Shown here in pieces: positions 53,601-62,069 of a stretch of 64,000 nucleotides of DNA. The notes under the pieces are model-generated. The model saw nothing but the letters and a program-made list of their open reading frames with translations. It made no database searches and was not told the origin of the DNA. A program made the translations under genes and the position numbers. This DNA comes from CAWIJJ01 sp963836405 (lineage in GTDB: Bacteria > Acidobacteriota > Terriglobia > Bryobacterales > Bryobacteraceae), in assembly GCA_963836405.1 (NCBI GenBank), contig CAWIJL010000002.1:186001-250000 (forward strand), written 5' to 3'. Positions within the stretch are counted from its first letter, which is position 1. Each line of letters opens with the position of its first letter.

Positions 53601-54165
53601 TTTCCCACCCCACCTGCTGTCCACCGCCGACACGGAAACTCTGCCCGCTCCCGTGCGTTTCGGGGGCGATGCTGGCAAGGGTAAAGATGCTCCGGATGCC
53701 TCCGTCGACGAGCATGGGCAAGTCCTGGACCAATTTGGTCGTAATGTTGGTCGCCACGCGCGTAGTCTCCGTCTCGACTGGCGTCGATAGAGCGGAGACT
53801 ACGACGGACTCCGTCGAGGATCCCAGTTCGAGCTTGATGTCCAGACGGACGGTCGACCCCGCGGTCAGCACCACCTGGTTTCCTACCGATTTCTTGAATC
53901 CCGCCCCTTCGTACTCAACCCTGTACGTCCCGATCTGCAGCGCGGCCAGCGTGTAAGCCCCGGCCGTTGTTGTGGAGGTGTTGGACGACGTTCCCGTCTC
54001 CACGTGAGTTGCCACTACCTTTACGGAAGGCACGACCGCTCCAGACGGATCGGTAACAATGCCGGTTATCGTCGCACGATTTACCTGCGCCGAACAGATT
54101 GCCGTAAGGCCAAGACTAAGGATCAGCAACCGCTTCCATGACCGCATATACGCTCCCGCACGCAT
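50614..54165 (-). CDS. TonB-dependent receptor with carboxypeptidase regulatory-like domain (Oar-like)
   Basis: This 1183-residue outer membrane protein starts with a signal peptide (MRSWKRLLILSLGLTAICSAQ). An N-terminal carboxypeptidase-regulatory-like Ig domain follows (ATITGIVTDPSGAVVPSVKVVATHVETG ... YTLAALQIGTYRVEYEGAGFKK). A plug domain comes next (ETETTRVATNITTKLVQDLPM ... EMLMDGMPM ... DAISEFTVETSGMKAEYGRSMGAVTFETKSGTN), then a long beta-barrel ending with RRMQVALRLTF, the terminal Phe of outer membrane barrels. Families like this are expanded in Solibacter and take up large nutrients, probably oligosaccharides. Either ATG (54165 or 54147) is possible. It stands alone, about 740 bases from the enolase-superfamily gene on the same strand. 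Confidence 0.93.
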   Translation of the reverse strand: MRAGAYMRSWKRLLILSLGLTAICSAQVNRATITGIVTDPSGAVVPSVKVVATHVETGTSSNTSTTTAGAYTLAALQIGTYRVEYEGAGFKKSVGNQVVLTAGSTVRLDIKLELGSSTESVVVSALSTPVETETTRVATNITTKLVQDLPMLVDGGIRSIFTLASIAPETHGSGQSFRVGGGQQVGWEMLMDGMPMTSGSALYQGDRASVGSVPIDAISEFTVETSGMKAEYGRSMGAVTFETKSGTNAVHGSLFENLRNNVLDANGFFNNATGKKRGVLKQHDFGATGGGPVYLPKIYDGRNRTFFFASYQGFRNRAGNANPSYITIPTPANWQGDFSSWTRNGKFVQIYDPGSTRPNPSGAGYIRDPFPGNKIGSNLFDPVAMNFLKYMPEGFVPNTNPLARGLQDADVQNFVRSEGSSISPWNKGSLRIDHQLNSANRFTYLYLEGRQADDFGPDGPTGLPAPLNGSAVVSRFNRSQRLAWYYTSGTLLVSVRGSYMREKGVGVMIQSADPNNKWGEKLGIKNAPGPDRAFPQINFSTYSGWGGAYWGGDAGGNFNLSADVTKIRGRHTIKGGFFFARDRWDGYGQHRPNGSFTFSNLATATPNDTSGNTGNAFASFLLGYASGAGYETPRNVRQIYKYYGGFIQDDFKFNPNLTLNLGLRYEYTTPVQGGAYTGLKTWEDLTTGKSDGFYNFDPTVPNAGAGGLLGAMVFSGSGAGRMTGTLFDGYPSAVAPRVGVAYRAPAGFVIRAYGGRTFTAVKTTGGSTHFEGFIINRTQNSADNSINDFPAILKSGLPTFPPVPNPDPTLLNNGDIDFWQRNDAGRPSEYWTWNLDIQKSLSATMVATAGYTGTKGTHLASATDRLNQIPYGYLQQYGRDLLTSNINSAAAKAAGIPVPYLGFNSTVQRALSPFPQYQNIYTNRGQPSSVGERAGNSTYHAMTLKLDKRYSNGLTVLASYVLSKQFSDAENAAIAGGGALDHYNKKLDKALAGNDQTHVFRFAYTYELPFGSFKQFKLGQVGNAIAGGWTVSGQMNYESGTPVTVSDNYSPIGTGSRVFITSYDNWRAPIKGSDFDPNVDAWLDINQFNQGISTVTLNSVWGNATRNNPKLRSPWNLSESLALGRDISFKERVKLDLRMEAFNVLNRVRWGGPQGNVSNANFGKVTSQGNTPRRMQVALRLTF

Positions 54166-54906
54166 TTTTCACCCCGCCGCTGTACTCTGCCCACATAAGG
54201 CGAGTACAACAGCCGTTCAGGTATTCTAGACCTGTTTATGCGGCAACTCAAGACCTTATTGCTACAGACTTATTGCTACAGAAAACAGATGAATTCGCGC
54301 CATCCGCCGAAGTTCGGCTCGCGGGAATCGCGGGCGGGGCATATACTCCGAACTAGCTGAGATGATGAGAGCGCTTTCGAGTTTTCGCGGTTGTCCGAAA
54401 ATCTCTTAGCGGTTGCAGGGCGTTGACGTTGGCCTACGATAGTCATGATCACCGTCGCCGCGTCGCTCACTCCTGCTGACGCAGGCGGCGCGCAGGTCTC
54501 TGGCACCGGCATCACTGTCACCCCTACATCGACCAAGGCGCATGCCAGCAGGGCACAAGTCGCAAGCAGCGCTCCCAGGCCCGGTTCGCCCAATCAATAT
54601 TACAGCAGTCGTGATTGACGGCACCAAGCGAAATTGTCTTGGTGGCCCTTGGCGCGACCCCCTCGCCCAGAAGCGATGCAGTTGGACGATTGCTCGCGGT
54701 AAGGCAGGTCAGAAACGGCGATGACTGTGAGGCTAATGCAGGCCCGAAGAAGTTGAATCGTCAGCCGCTTCGGACCCCCTTTCTTCTTTGTGGCCGACCG
54801 CGATTTCTTTGGGCGGAAAGGTGACATTACGGCACCAGCAGTCAAGCCCAATGACTGCCGTCGCCCTTCCCCCGACGTTGCCGCCTGCGTCCGCCCCCGA
54901 ACTGTT
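54166..54906. other. Intergenic region upstream of the TonB receptor
   Basis: About 740 bases without a gene I can support. Frames present are short and without start context. A near-duplicate TTATTGCTACAGA occurs twice at 54253-54283. The promoter of the receptor should lie near 54180-54250. Confidence 0.4.
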
Positions 54907-56169
54907 CTAGGCGAAGAACGGCACTCCCTGAGCGGCGTACTTGCGCATGCCTTCCTCATTAATCTCGACTCCGATGCCTGGCTTGTTGGACACCGTGATG
55001 AAGCCCTTCTCCACCTGCGGCCCCTCATAGGTGACTATCTCCTTGTACATCGGGTTGGTGTCGAAGTAGGTCTGCCACTCCATGATCATGAAGTTGGGCA
55101 CGGATGCGCACACGTGGGAGGATGCCATTGCGCCGAGATAGGAGGCCACCATATGCGGCGCGAACGGCACATAGTAGAGATTCGCCAGGTTCGCGATCCG
55201 CTGGGCTTCACCGAGACCGCCGCACTTCTGGAGGTCGGGCATGATGATGTCCCAGGCGCCGATCTCCAGTCCCTTGCGGAAACCGTACGCCAGGTAGACA
55301 TTCTCACCCGCGCAAATTGGCGTGCTGGTTTCGTCGGCGATCTTCTTGTAGGCGTCCACGTTCTCAGCCGGAATGGGCTCCTCCAGCCACATGAGGTTGA
55401 CCGACTCCAAGCGTTTGGCCACCTGGAGCCCAGTCGGCAAGTCGTAGCGGGCGTGCATATCGGCGCAGATGTCGACCTTCGGCCCGACCGCCTGACGGGC
55501 GGCCGTCAACTGGTCTACCATGCGTTGGATTTCCCCGGGACTTGCGGTCCAGTTGACCCGGTCATACTTGTTCGGATCGTTGCCCTCATCCAGATCGAAC
55601 TTCATCGCGGTGTAGCCGTTCTTGACAGCCGCCGCGGCCGCCTTAGCGAACGCCTCCGGACCGGTCTCGCGGGCTGAGTAAAACGCGGTATCACAGTACA
55701 CACGGATCCGGTCGCGGAACTTCCCACCCAGCAACTGGTACACGGGCACTCCCAAGGCCTTCCCGGCCAGATCCCAGAGCGCCGTTTCTACCGCAGTGAG
55801 GACCGCCACGTACATGCCGGCCTGAGCGCCGCCGAAAACCCCGCCTTTGCGGATCCGGTCAGCGATTGCATTCACATTGAGCGGACTTTGATTTCGGAGT
55901 TGCCGGCCAAAGTTCTGCACCATGTGATAGGTACCGCCGATGGCATCCACCGCTTCGCCACACCCCCAGATGCCCTGATTGGTGTGGATCTTGACGAAAA
56001 GGCTGCCGCGGACATAGCCGCATTTCAGGTCGGTGATTCTCAACGCAGACGGACCGGAAGCGGTGTTGCTGTTTTGGACTGCCTGTCCGAATGCCGCAAG
56101 GGGCTGCAAAGCTGCGCCGCATAAGGCGCTCTTGGCGAGAAAGGATCGCCGGCTGTCGGTTATTCGCAT
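54907..56169 (-). CDS. Mandelate racemase/muconate lactonizing family enzyme, Tat exported
   Basis: The 420-residue product has a twin-arginine signal (SRRSFLAKSALCGAALQPLAAFGQ). It shows the enolase-superfamily layout: capping domain (LFVKIHTNQGIWGCGEAVDAIGG, GGVFGGAQAGMYVAVLTAVETALWDLAGKALGVPVYQLLGG) and barrel (AMKFDLDEGND; ADMHARYDLPTG; WLEEPIPAENVDAYK; ICAGENVYLAYGF; FAPHMVASYLGAMASSHVCASVPNFMIMEW). The metal ligands are probably Asp in ICADMH, Glu in LEEP and Glu in AGEN. It would dehydrate a sugar acid, as galactonate dehydratases do. The ATG at 56169 has an AGGAG site 7 bases before it and is preferred over the upstream TTG. Such exported members are typical of acidobacteria. Confidence 0.88.
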   Translation of the reverse strand: MRITDSRRSFLAKSALCGAALQPLAAFGQAVQNSNTASGPSALRITDLKCGYVRGSLFVKIHTNQGIWGCGEAVDAIGGTYHMVQNFGRQLRNQSPLNVNAIADRIRKGGVFGGAQAGMYVAVLTAVETALWDLAGKALGVPVYQLLGGKFRDRIRVYCDTAFYSARETGPEAFAKAAAAAVKNGYTAMKFDLDEGNDPNKYDRVNWTASPGEIQRMVDQLTAARQAVGPKVDICADMHARYDLPTGLQVAKRLESVNLMWLEEPIPAENVDAYKKIADETSTPICAGENVYLAYGFRKGLEIGAWDIIMPDLQKCGGLGEAQRIANLANLYYVPFAPHMVASYLGAMASSHVCASVPNFMIMEWQTYFDTNPMYKEIVTYEGPQVEKGFITVSNKPGIGVEINEEGMRKYAAQGVPFFA

Positions 56170-56312
56170 TGTCGCTCCTGTCAACAGCGCTGAAAGTTGG
56201 TGGTCATTCTAACACGCGTCGCGGGTCGCATACGCTCTTCGGGAGGAGCTGGGGCCGAAACCGCCGGAAGATCTCCGCTGCGCCTGCCGCTGCCTGGGCC
56301 CACGCTGCCACC

Positions 56313-56965
56313 ATGTGCCAGGCTACGCAGTCCGCAGATGCTTGGCTCCAGAATTACGATCCACTTGGAAACGTCGCGCTTTCGACGCTGGCGGCGGCCG
56401 TCCCGGCGCTGACGCTGTTCTTCTTCCTCGCCGCCAAACGGAGTCCCGCCTGGAGGGCGGCTCTTTTACGACGCCGCCGCGGTGGTGGTGGCGTGGCTGG
56501 TCTTCCGCATGCCCCCGCAAATGGTCGCAGGAGACGTCTCGAGTGGTTTGGCCTTCGGTTGGTGGCGGATCACGTGGCTGGTAATTGCGGCCATTTTCGT
56601 CTGCGAGATCGCGGTGCAGACGGGTCAATTCGAGACCCATGAAGCGATCCATCGCGGCCAACACGGACGACTCGCGACCCGGATCGAACGCCCTCTTCGG
56701 CAGCTTGCAGGTGATCACGGCGAACAAACTCGGGCTCAGCCCGATCCTGATGGGAGCGGCCAACAGCGCCGGCGGCGTGATGGGCAAGATGATCGCGGCG
56801 CAATCGCTGGTAATCGCCTGCGCGGTAACGGGAAGGGAAGGCAAGGAAGGACTGACGTTCCGTAAGATTTGCGGTTCACAGCGTGCTGCTGGCGCTGAAC
56901 CGTGGGCTTGATCGCGTTGATGAACGCCTACGTCTTTTCGGGCGCCATCCCCGGCTGGCATCCGC
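56313..56965 (+). pseudogene. L-lactate permease remnant with internal deletion
   Basis: The start resembles the intact permease at 60397: MCQATQSADAWLQNYDPLGNVALSTLAAAVPALTLFFFLA. Frame changes near 56465 and 56640 are needed. After EIAVQTGQFE and MKRSIAANTDDSR the sequence jumps to SNALFGSLQVITANKLGLSPILMGAANSAGGVMGKM, which corresponds to residues ~460 onward of the intact gene. About 340 residues of the middle are thus deleted. It ends with ALMNAYVFSGAIPGW. DNA in the C-terminal block is still very similar to 61770-61910, so the duplication was recent or gene conversion has occurred. Confidence 0.8.
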
Positions 56966-57079
56966 AGCCCCAGCTCACCCAGAGTTCGCCGTTCGACTTG
57001 GACGCCTGGCCCCCCGGCCAATGCAACAGACCCAGCATCGCGGCGCCATGCAGCGATGACTCGAGCTCGAGGTGGCGCG

Positions 57080-58036
57080 TCACCGCTGACGACGCTTCAG
57101 AATCTCTTCTATTTGGGCTCTTGCCACCGGCAGCTTGTCGATGTTTTCCCGCAGCCAGCCGGTAAAGTCCGCCTCAATTGGCGGAGTCCAGCCGGTGTCG
57201 ATCTGGCCCGCCGTGTATCTGCCCTCCCGAAGGCGCTGGTGACCGAACATGTCGCGAAGACGAGTGATCTCCGCATACTGCACCACCTGCTCAGCTACTT
57301 GAGGAGGGATGAAAAGAACGCCCCCGTCGCGGCCAAGCACTACGTCGCCGGGCATCACTGTAGCCTTGCCAATGCGAATCGGAATGTTGATACCGATCAT
57401 GGTGGAATTCAGTCTCGCCCCGGTGGACAAGCTGCCGAAGTGGTGCGAGGGATCGTAGGAACGCACGAAAGACGTGAAATTCTCTAATTCCCTAAGTCCG
57501 TTGATGTCCCGCACGGCACCGTCGTAAACGATTCCGTTGTGGCTTCGCGCGTAAATCGCATTGCCTACGTTGTCGCCGATCGAAGGGCCGTCCTGCTTCA
57601 GCCCGAAGTGGTCGCACACGTAGACATCTCCCGGTTGTAGCATGTCCACCGGCCAAGCATTCTGCCCGCCAACGCGCCCGTCTTTTTTGCCCTGTGCCTC
57701 AATTGCTCTCTGGATGTCCGGTCGGCCAGGCAGCCACTGGGCCGTCAGCGCGCGGCCGACCAGCACCTTTTCCGGATGGATGCTGTACCAGCCGTCCTCA
57801 TAGGCATGATTGAATCCGGCGGTCCGCAACTGGGCCCACGCTTCCTCGAGCGTCACGGACTTCATTCGCTTCAAGATGTCGTCCGAGACCTTGGGACGGC
57901 CGTCCGCGAAGCGCTCTCCCTTCCAGTCTGGGGTGTACTGGATGAGCATCTCCTTCGTGAGAATTCCAGGCTGGGCCGATGCGATTCGCGGAACGAGCGC
58001 CGCGGCCATGATGCTGGTCAAACAGAATCTTGTCAT
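57080..58036 (-). CDS. RraA-like protein, putative 4-hydroxy-4-methyl-2-oxoglutarate aldolase family
   Basis: The product is 318 residues from the ATG at 58036, with an export signal (RFCLTSIMAAALVPRIASAQ). The core shows LQPGDVYVCDHFGLKQDGPSIGDNVGNAIYARSHNGIVYDGAVRDINGLREL, the family pattern in which G-D-N-x6-A and GxVxDGxxRD form the metal/oxaloacetate site. The segment IGINIPIRIGKATVMPGDVVLGRDGGVLFIPPQVAEQV is the next hallmark. RraA homologues range from RNase E regulators to HMG/CHA aldolases; export and the sugar-acid neighbourhood favour a metabolic role. The frame stays open upstream into a gluconolactonase remnant, which I treat as separate. Confidence 0.8.
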   Translation of the reverse strand: MTRFCLTSIMAAALVPRIASAQPGILTKEMLIQYTPDWKGERFADGRPKVSDDILKRMKSVTLEEAWAQLRTAGFNHAYEDGWYSIHPEKVLVGRALTAQWLPGRPDIQRAIEAQGKKDGRVGGQNAWPVDMLQPGDVYVCDHFGLKQDGPSIGDNVGNAIYARSHNGIVYDGAVRDINGLRELENFTSFVRSYDPSHHFGSLSTGARLNSTMIGINIPIRIGKATVMPGDVVLGRDGGVLFIPPQVAEQVVQYAEITRLRDMFGHQRLREGRYTAGQIDTGWTPPIEADFTGWLRENIDKLPVARAQIEEILKRRQR

Positions 58037-58169
58037 AACGCTGTTATACTCTTTCCTCGTCGGTTGGTCACGTTGTTCTTTGACCAGGGTTCTGCATTTT
58101 TTGACCGTCGAACCGAGGTGCCTACGGTCTGAAGAGTGCGTTGATCGCCTGACGTCGTTCACGCCTCGG

Positions 58170-58547
58170 TGTCTGGCAGTAGGTGCAAGGACTCGCCATC
58201 GAAAGCCGCCATCGTTGGATCCGCTATACGATCCGGGAGGCGGGTTGGTCAGCCCGCCAGCCGCTTCGACAAGTACCGCAGACTGGCCGTCCGGAGTCAA
58301 CGACAGCAACTTGTTCCTCACCAGGTCGCTGAACCACAGGCGGCCGTTCGTACGCCACAGCGGGCCTTCTGTAAAACCAAAGCCGCCGGCCATCTTCTCA
58401 ATCCTCACTTCTTTCGGAACCAGCGCATCGAACGCCGGATCCACCCGGAGGATGCTGCCGATCTCGGGCTTCGCCGGCTCCGGAGGTGGAGCTGCTGGCG
58501 CAGCCGGCCAACAGCTCCGCTGGAACTGCCATCCACAAAGTCCTCAT
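58170..58547 (-). pseudogene. SMP-30/gluconolactonase remnant, frameshifted and truncated
   Basis: The ATG at 58547 gives a lipoprotein start (MRTLWMAVPAELLAGCA). After a frame change near 58495 it runs on with PEIGSILRVDPAFDALVPKEVRIEKMAGGFGFTEGPLW and LWFSDLVRNKLLSLTPDGQSAVLVEAAG. FTEGPLW contains the conserved first metal ligand (Glu) of SMP-30/gluconolactonase propellers. Only about 100 of the usual 300 residues remain; the frame then becomes unrelated near 58200. Confidence 0.7.
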
Positions 58548-58577
58548 CACTCGCCTCCTGGCTCTGTCGAGCGAATC

Positions 58578-58944
58578 ACCGGGTGGCAAGAGGGCGCGCG
58601 GAGTGGAAATCTGGGCCGCGCTGAAATCGCTGGGACGCGCCGGGTTGGCTGAACTTGTGGAACGCTGCTGCCGCCATGCCGCGCGTTTCGCGGAGGGCTT
58701 CGCGAAGGCAGGCTATGAAATCCTGAACGAGGTGGTGCTCAACCAGGTGCTGGTCTCTTTCGGCGAGCATACCGAGGAAGTGATCGCAAAAATCCAGGAG
58801 GACGGCACCTGCTGGTGCGGACCCACAACATGGCAGGGTCACCGCGCGATGCGCATTAGTGTCTCGTCGTGGGCCACCACGGATGGGGACGTGGAGCGAA
58901 GCCTGGAGGCCATGCTCAAGATCGCGGCCGCTGCGCGCGCCTGA
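58578..58944 (+). pseudogene. C-terminal fragment of a PLP-dependent decarboxylase
   Basis: The frame reads GVEIWAALKSLGRAGLAELVERCCRHAARFAEGF, then NEVVLNQVLVSFG, IQEDGTCWCGPTTWQGHRAMRISVSSWATTDGDVERSLEAML. This is the typical C-terminal domain of group II pyridoxal-phosphate decarboxylases (aromatic amino acid or glutamate type). The PLP-binding Lys and the whole N-terminal two thirds are missing, and upstream DNA belongs to the gluconolactonase remnant on the other strand. It cannot make an active enzyme. Confidence 0.75.
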
Positions 58945-59012
58945 TCCGCCCGGCAGCCTTGCGTCCGCACTCGCACGTGAATTACTGTCGTCTGAAGGAA
59001 CGGAGGTGACGC

Positions 59013-60341
59013 ATGCCAGACCGGAGAGAGTTCCTCAAGACAGCCGCGAAATCCGCGGCGGCGGCCGGCTTCATCAACTGGAACCCTGCCGCGAAGGGCG
59101 CGAATGAGCGCGTCGTCGCCGCGTTGATCGGCGGACGCAACCAGGGCCGCGGCGTGGCGCTGCGGGCCATCAAAGCGGGCGCGGAATTCAAGACTTTCTG
59201 CGATCTCGATCCGGCCATCCTCGACAAAACGGGCGCCGAGCTCGCGGCCGCGCAAGGAAAGAAGCCCGGGTTCGAGAGCCTTTTCGAGCGCGTGCTGGAC
59301 GACAAGGAAATCGATGCCATCGTAATTGCCGTACCGGACCACTGGCACGCGCGCATCGCCCTGCTGGCGTTACAGGCCGGCAAAGACGTCTACGTCGAGA
59401 AGCCGCTCTGCCAGACCATTCAGGAAGGCCAACTGATGCGCGATGCGGCGCGGAAGTTCAACCGCGTGGTGCAGGTTGGCACCCACCGGCGCAGCATCGA
59501 ACACTTCAAGAGCGCGGCCGAGTATGCCGCATCCGGCAAGATCGGCAAGGTGCCGCTGATCAAGGCGTGGATCAACCAGATCCGCATCGGGATCGGCAAG
59601 CCGCCCGATGCCGCGCCGCCGCCCGGCGTGGATTACGACCGATGGCTGGGACCCGCGCCCAAGCGTCCATTCAACGAGAATCGCTTCCATTACTTGTGGC
59701 GCTTCTTCTGGGACTACGGCAACAGCGAGATTGGCAACCAGGGAATTCATGTTCTCGACGTTGCGCTCTGGGCGATCCAGTTGATGCGGGGATTCGAAGG
59801 GGTCCAATGCCTGCCGAGGCGCGTCTCGGCGACCGGCGGCATCTACTGGCTGGACGACGCCAAGGAGGTTCCCGACACCGAAATTGTCAGCTACGACTAC
59901 GGCGACATGATGCTGAATTTCGAGCTTCGCAGCTTCGCCACCGATTACCTTTTACCCCACACCGCGCCCAGGCTCGGAACCAAATTTTCGGGCGGGCCCG
60001 CCAATTTTTTCACGGCATACTACGGCACCGAGGCGACCCTGATCGTCACTGACGACCGTTGGGAACTTCACTCGAAGGACGGCAAGGTGGAAACGACCAA
60101 AGCCTCGGGCGGCTCTCACGAAGCGAATTTTCTGGAGTGCGTGAAGAGCAGGCAGCGCCCGCATTCGGATATCGAGATCGGGCGCCTCAGCACGATGCTT
60201 TGCCACCTCGGCAATATTTCCTATAAGCTCGGCCGCGACATCCGCTTCGATGCCAGAACCGAGACATTTCCCGGCGACGCCGAGGCCAACAGGTTGCTTC
60301 GCAAGGAGTACCGCGCCCCTTACGGGCTGCCCAAGGTGTGA
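59013..60341 (+). CDS. Gfo/Idh/MocA family oxidoreductase, Tat exported
   Basis: The 442-residue product has a Tat signal (MPDRREFLKTAAKSAAAAGF). The Rossmann domain is modified at its glycine motif (VVAALIGGRNQGRGVALRAIKAG). It continues with AIVIAVPDHWHARIALLALQAGKDVYVEKPLCQTIQEG, the EKP motif that carries the catalytic Lys. The C-terminal half shows NRFHYLWRFFWDYGNSEIGNQGIHVLDVALWAI, the GxxGxHxxD-like active-site segment. Exported Gfo/Idh enzymes oxidise sugars or act on glycosides in the periplasm using tightly bound NAD. An AGGAGGTGACGC site precedes the ATG at 59013. The L-lactate permease gene follows after 55 bases. Confidence 0.9.
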   Translation: MPDRREFLKTAAKSAAAAGFINWNPAAKGANERVVAALIGGRNQGRGVALRAIKAGAEFKTFCDLDPAILDKTGAELAAAQGKKPGFESLFERVLDDKEIDAIVIAVPDHWHARIALLALQAGKDVYVEKPLCQTIQEGQLMRDAARKFNRVVQVGTHRRSIEHFKSAAEYAASGKIGKVPLIKAWINQIRIGIGKPPDAAPPPGVDYDRWLGPAPKRPFNENRFHYLWRFFWDYGNSEIGNQGIHVLDVALWAIQLMRGFEGVQCLPRRVSATGGIYWLDDAKEVPDTEIVSYDYGDMMLNFELRSFATDYLLPHTAPRLGTKFSGGPANFFTAYYGTEATLIVTDDRWELHSKDGKVETTKASGGSHEANFLECVKSRQRPHSDIEIGRLSTMLCHLGNISYKLGRDIRFDARTETFPGDAEANRLLRKEYRAPYGLPKV

Positions 60342-60396
60342 GCCGGCGGCGCTTTTCGGCGGGCAAGCCCAACCTGTGATACTTTTGTTTCTCCCG

Positions 60397-62052
60397 ATGC
60401 AGCAGCCTTGGCTACAGAATTTCGACCCGTTGGGGAACGCGGTGCTGTCCACGATTGCGGCGGCCGTCCCGGTTTGCACGCTGTTCTATTTCCTGGCGGT
60501 GCGGCGCACTCCGGCGTGGCGGGCGGCGGTTTATGCCTTCCTGGCCGCGGTGGGCGTGGCCCTGGCGGTGTTTCGAATGCCGGCAGTGATGGTGGCCGGA
60601 GCGGTGGCCGACGGACTGGTGTTCGGCTGGTTTCGCATCGCGTGGATCGTTGTGGCCGCCGTTTTTGTCTATGACATCTCGGTGGAATCGGGACAATTCG
60701 AGATTATCAAACGGTCGGTAGGAGAGATCTCCGAAGACCGGCGATTACAGGTACTGCTGATCGCCTTCGCCTTCGGCGCCCTGCTCGAAGGCGCGGGCGG
60801 AGGCGGCGCTCCGGTGGCGGTCACGGGCGCGATGATGATCGGCCTTGGTTTCCCGCCGTTTGAAACGGCTGTGATGTGCCTGATTGCCAATTCGGCTCCC
60901 GTCGCCTACGGAGGCATGGGGAACCCGGTGCGCACATTGGTGGCGGTTACCGGCCTGCCGGAGGCGGACTTCAGCGCGATGCTCGGCCGCATTCTGCCGC
61001 TCATCGTGCTGATCCTGCCTTTCTGGATCGTCCGCGTGCTATGCAAGGGACGCGACGTGCTGGCCGTTTGGCCCGGACTGCTGGCGTGTGGAATCACGTT
61101 CGGAAGTATCCAGTTCTTCTGGTCCAACTACATGGGGTCGTCGCTGGTGGACATTCTGGGCGGCATCGGGACCCTGTTGCTGCTGGCCTTCTTCTTCCGG
61201 AAAGTGTGGAGCCCGAGGAAGATCTGGCGCTACACCGGAGAAGCCCCTCCCGCCCGGCGCGATCCCGCGGACCGGCTCACCCCGGGCCGGATCCTCCGCG
61301 CCTGGTCGCCATTTCTGCTGCTGGCGGCATTCGTGGTGGTCTGGGGGATTGCGCCGGTGAGCAAGTTTCTCGATTCGTGGTCCTGGAAACAGCCGGTGCC
61401 CGGGCTGCACCATCAAGTGATCCGGACTCCACCGGTGGTGGCGCAGGCCTACGCTGAACCGGCCATTTTCGACGTTTCCTGGCTTTCTACTCCCGGCACG
61501 GGGACGTTTTTTGCGGGGCTGATCGCCGGGCCGCTGCTGGGCCTCTCCCTCAAGCGGACCGCGGAGATTTTCTTTCGCACCCTGCACAATCTAAAGCTGA
61601 GCCTAATCGCGATCATGGCCATGTTGGGACTGGGTTACGTCACCAGGTACTGCGGGATGGACGCAACCATGGGGATGGCGATGGCGCAGACCGGCGCGCT
61701 ATTTCCTTTTTTCGGAACCGCCATCGGATGGCTGGGCGTGGCGCTCAGCGGCACCGACGCCGGAGCCAATGCCCTCTTCGGCAGTCTGCAGATGATCACG
61801 GCCAACAAGTTGGGGCTCAGCCCGATTCTGATGGGCGCGGCCAACAGCGCGGGGGGCGTCATGGGAAAAATGATCTCGGCGCAATCGCTGGTTATCGCTT
61901 GCGCGGTAACCAAACAATACGGCCAGGAGGGCGCCCTCTTTCGCGCGTTGATGAAGCACAGCATCGGGCTGCTGATTCTGGTGGGCCTGCTGGTAGTGAT
62001 GTACGCCTATGTGTTTCCCGCCGCCATTCCCAGCGGACACAAGTTCTGGTAA
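60397..62052 (+). CDS. lctP: L-lactate permease (LctP family)
   Basis: The 551-residue protein has about 12-14 membrane helices. Typical LctP segments are WLQNFDPLGNAVLSTIAAAVPVCTLF, LQVLLIAFAFGALLEGAGGGGAPVAVTGAMMIGLGFPPFETAVMCLIANSAPVAYGGMGNPVRTLVAVTGL, and near the C-terminus GWLGVALSGTDAGANALFGSLQMITANKLGLSPILMGAANSAGGVMGKMISAQSLVIA. It imports lactate (and probably glycolate) with protons. The ATG at 60397 starts the family's normal N-terminus. A deleted paralogue lies 4 kb upstream at 56313. Confidence 0.92.
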   Translation: MQQPWLQNFDPLGNAVLSTIAAAVPVCTLFYFLAVRRTPAWRAAVYAFLAAVGVALAVFRMPAVMVAGAVADGLVFGWFRIAWIVVAAVFVYDISVESGQFEIIKRSVGEISEDRRLQVLLIAFAFGALLEGAGGGGAPVAVTGAMMIGLGFPPFETAVMCLIANSAPVAYGGMGNPVRTLVAVTGLPEADFSAMLGRILPLIVLILPFWIVRVLCKGRDVLAVWPGLLACGITFGSIQFFWSNYMGSSLVDILGGIGTLLLLAFFFRKVWSPRKIWRYTGEAPPARRDPADRLTPGRILRAWSPFLLLAAFVVVWGIAPVSKFLDSWSWKQPVPGLHHQVIRTPPVVAQAYAEPAIFDVSWLSTPGTGTFFAGLIAGPLLGLSLKRTAEIFFRTLHNLKLSLIAIMAMLGLGYVTRYCGMDATMGMAMAQTGALFPFFGTAIGWLGVALSGTDAGANALFGSLQMITANKLGLSPILMGAANSAGGVMGKMISAQSLVIACAVTKQYGQEGALFRALMKHSIGLLILVGLLVVMYAYVFPAAIPSGHKFW

Positions 62053-62069
62053 GACGGGCTAAACCAGGG

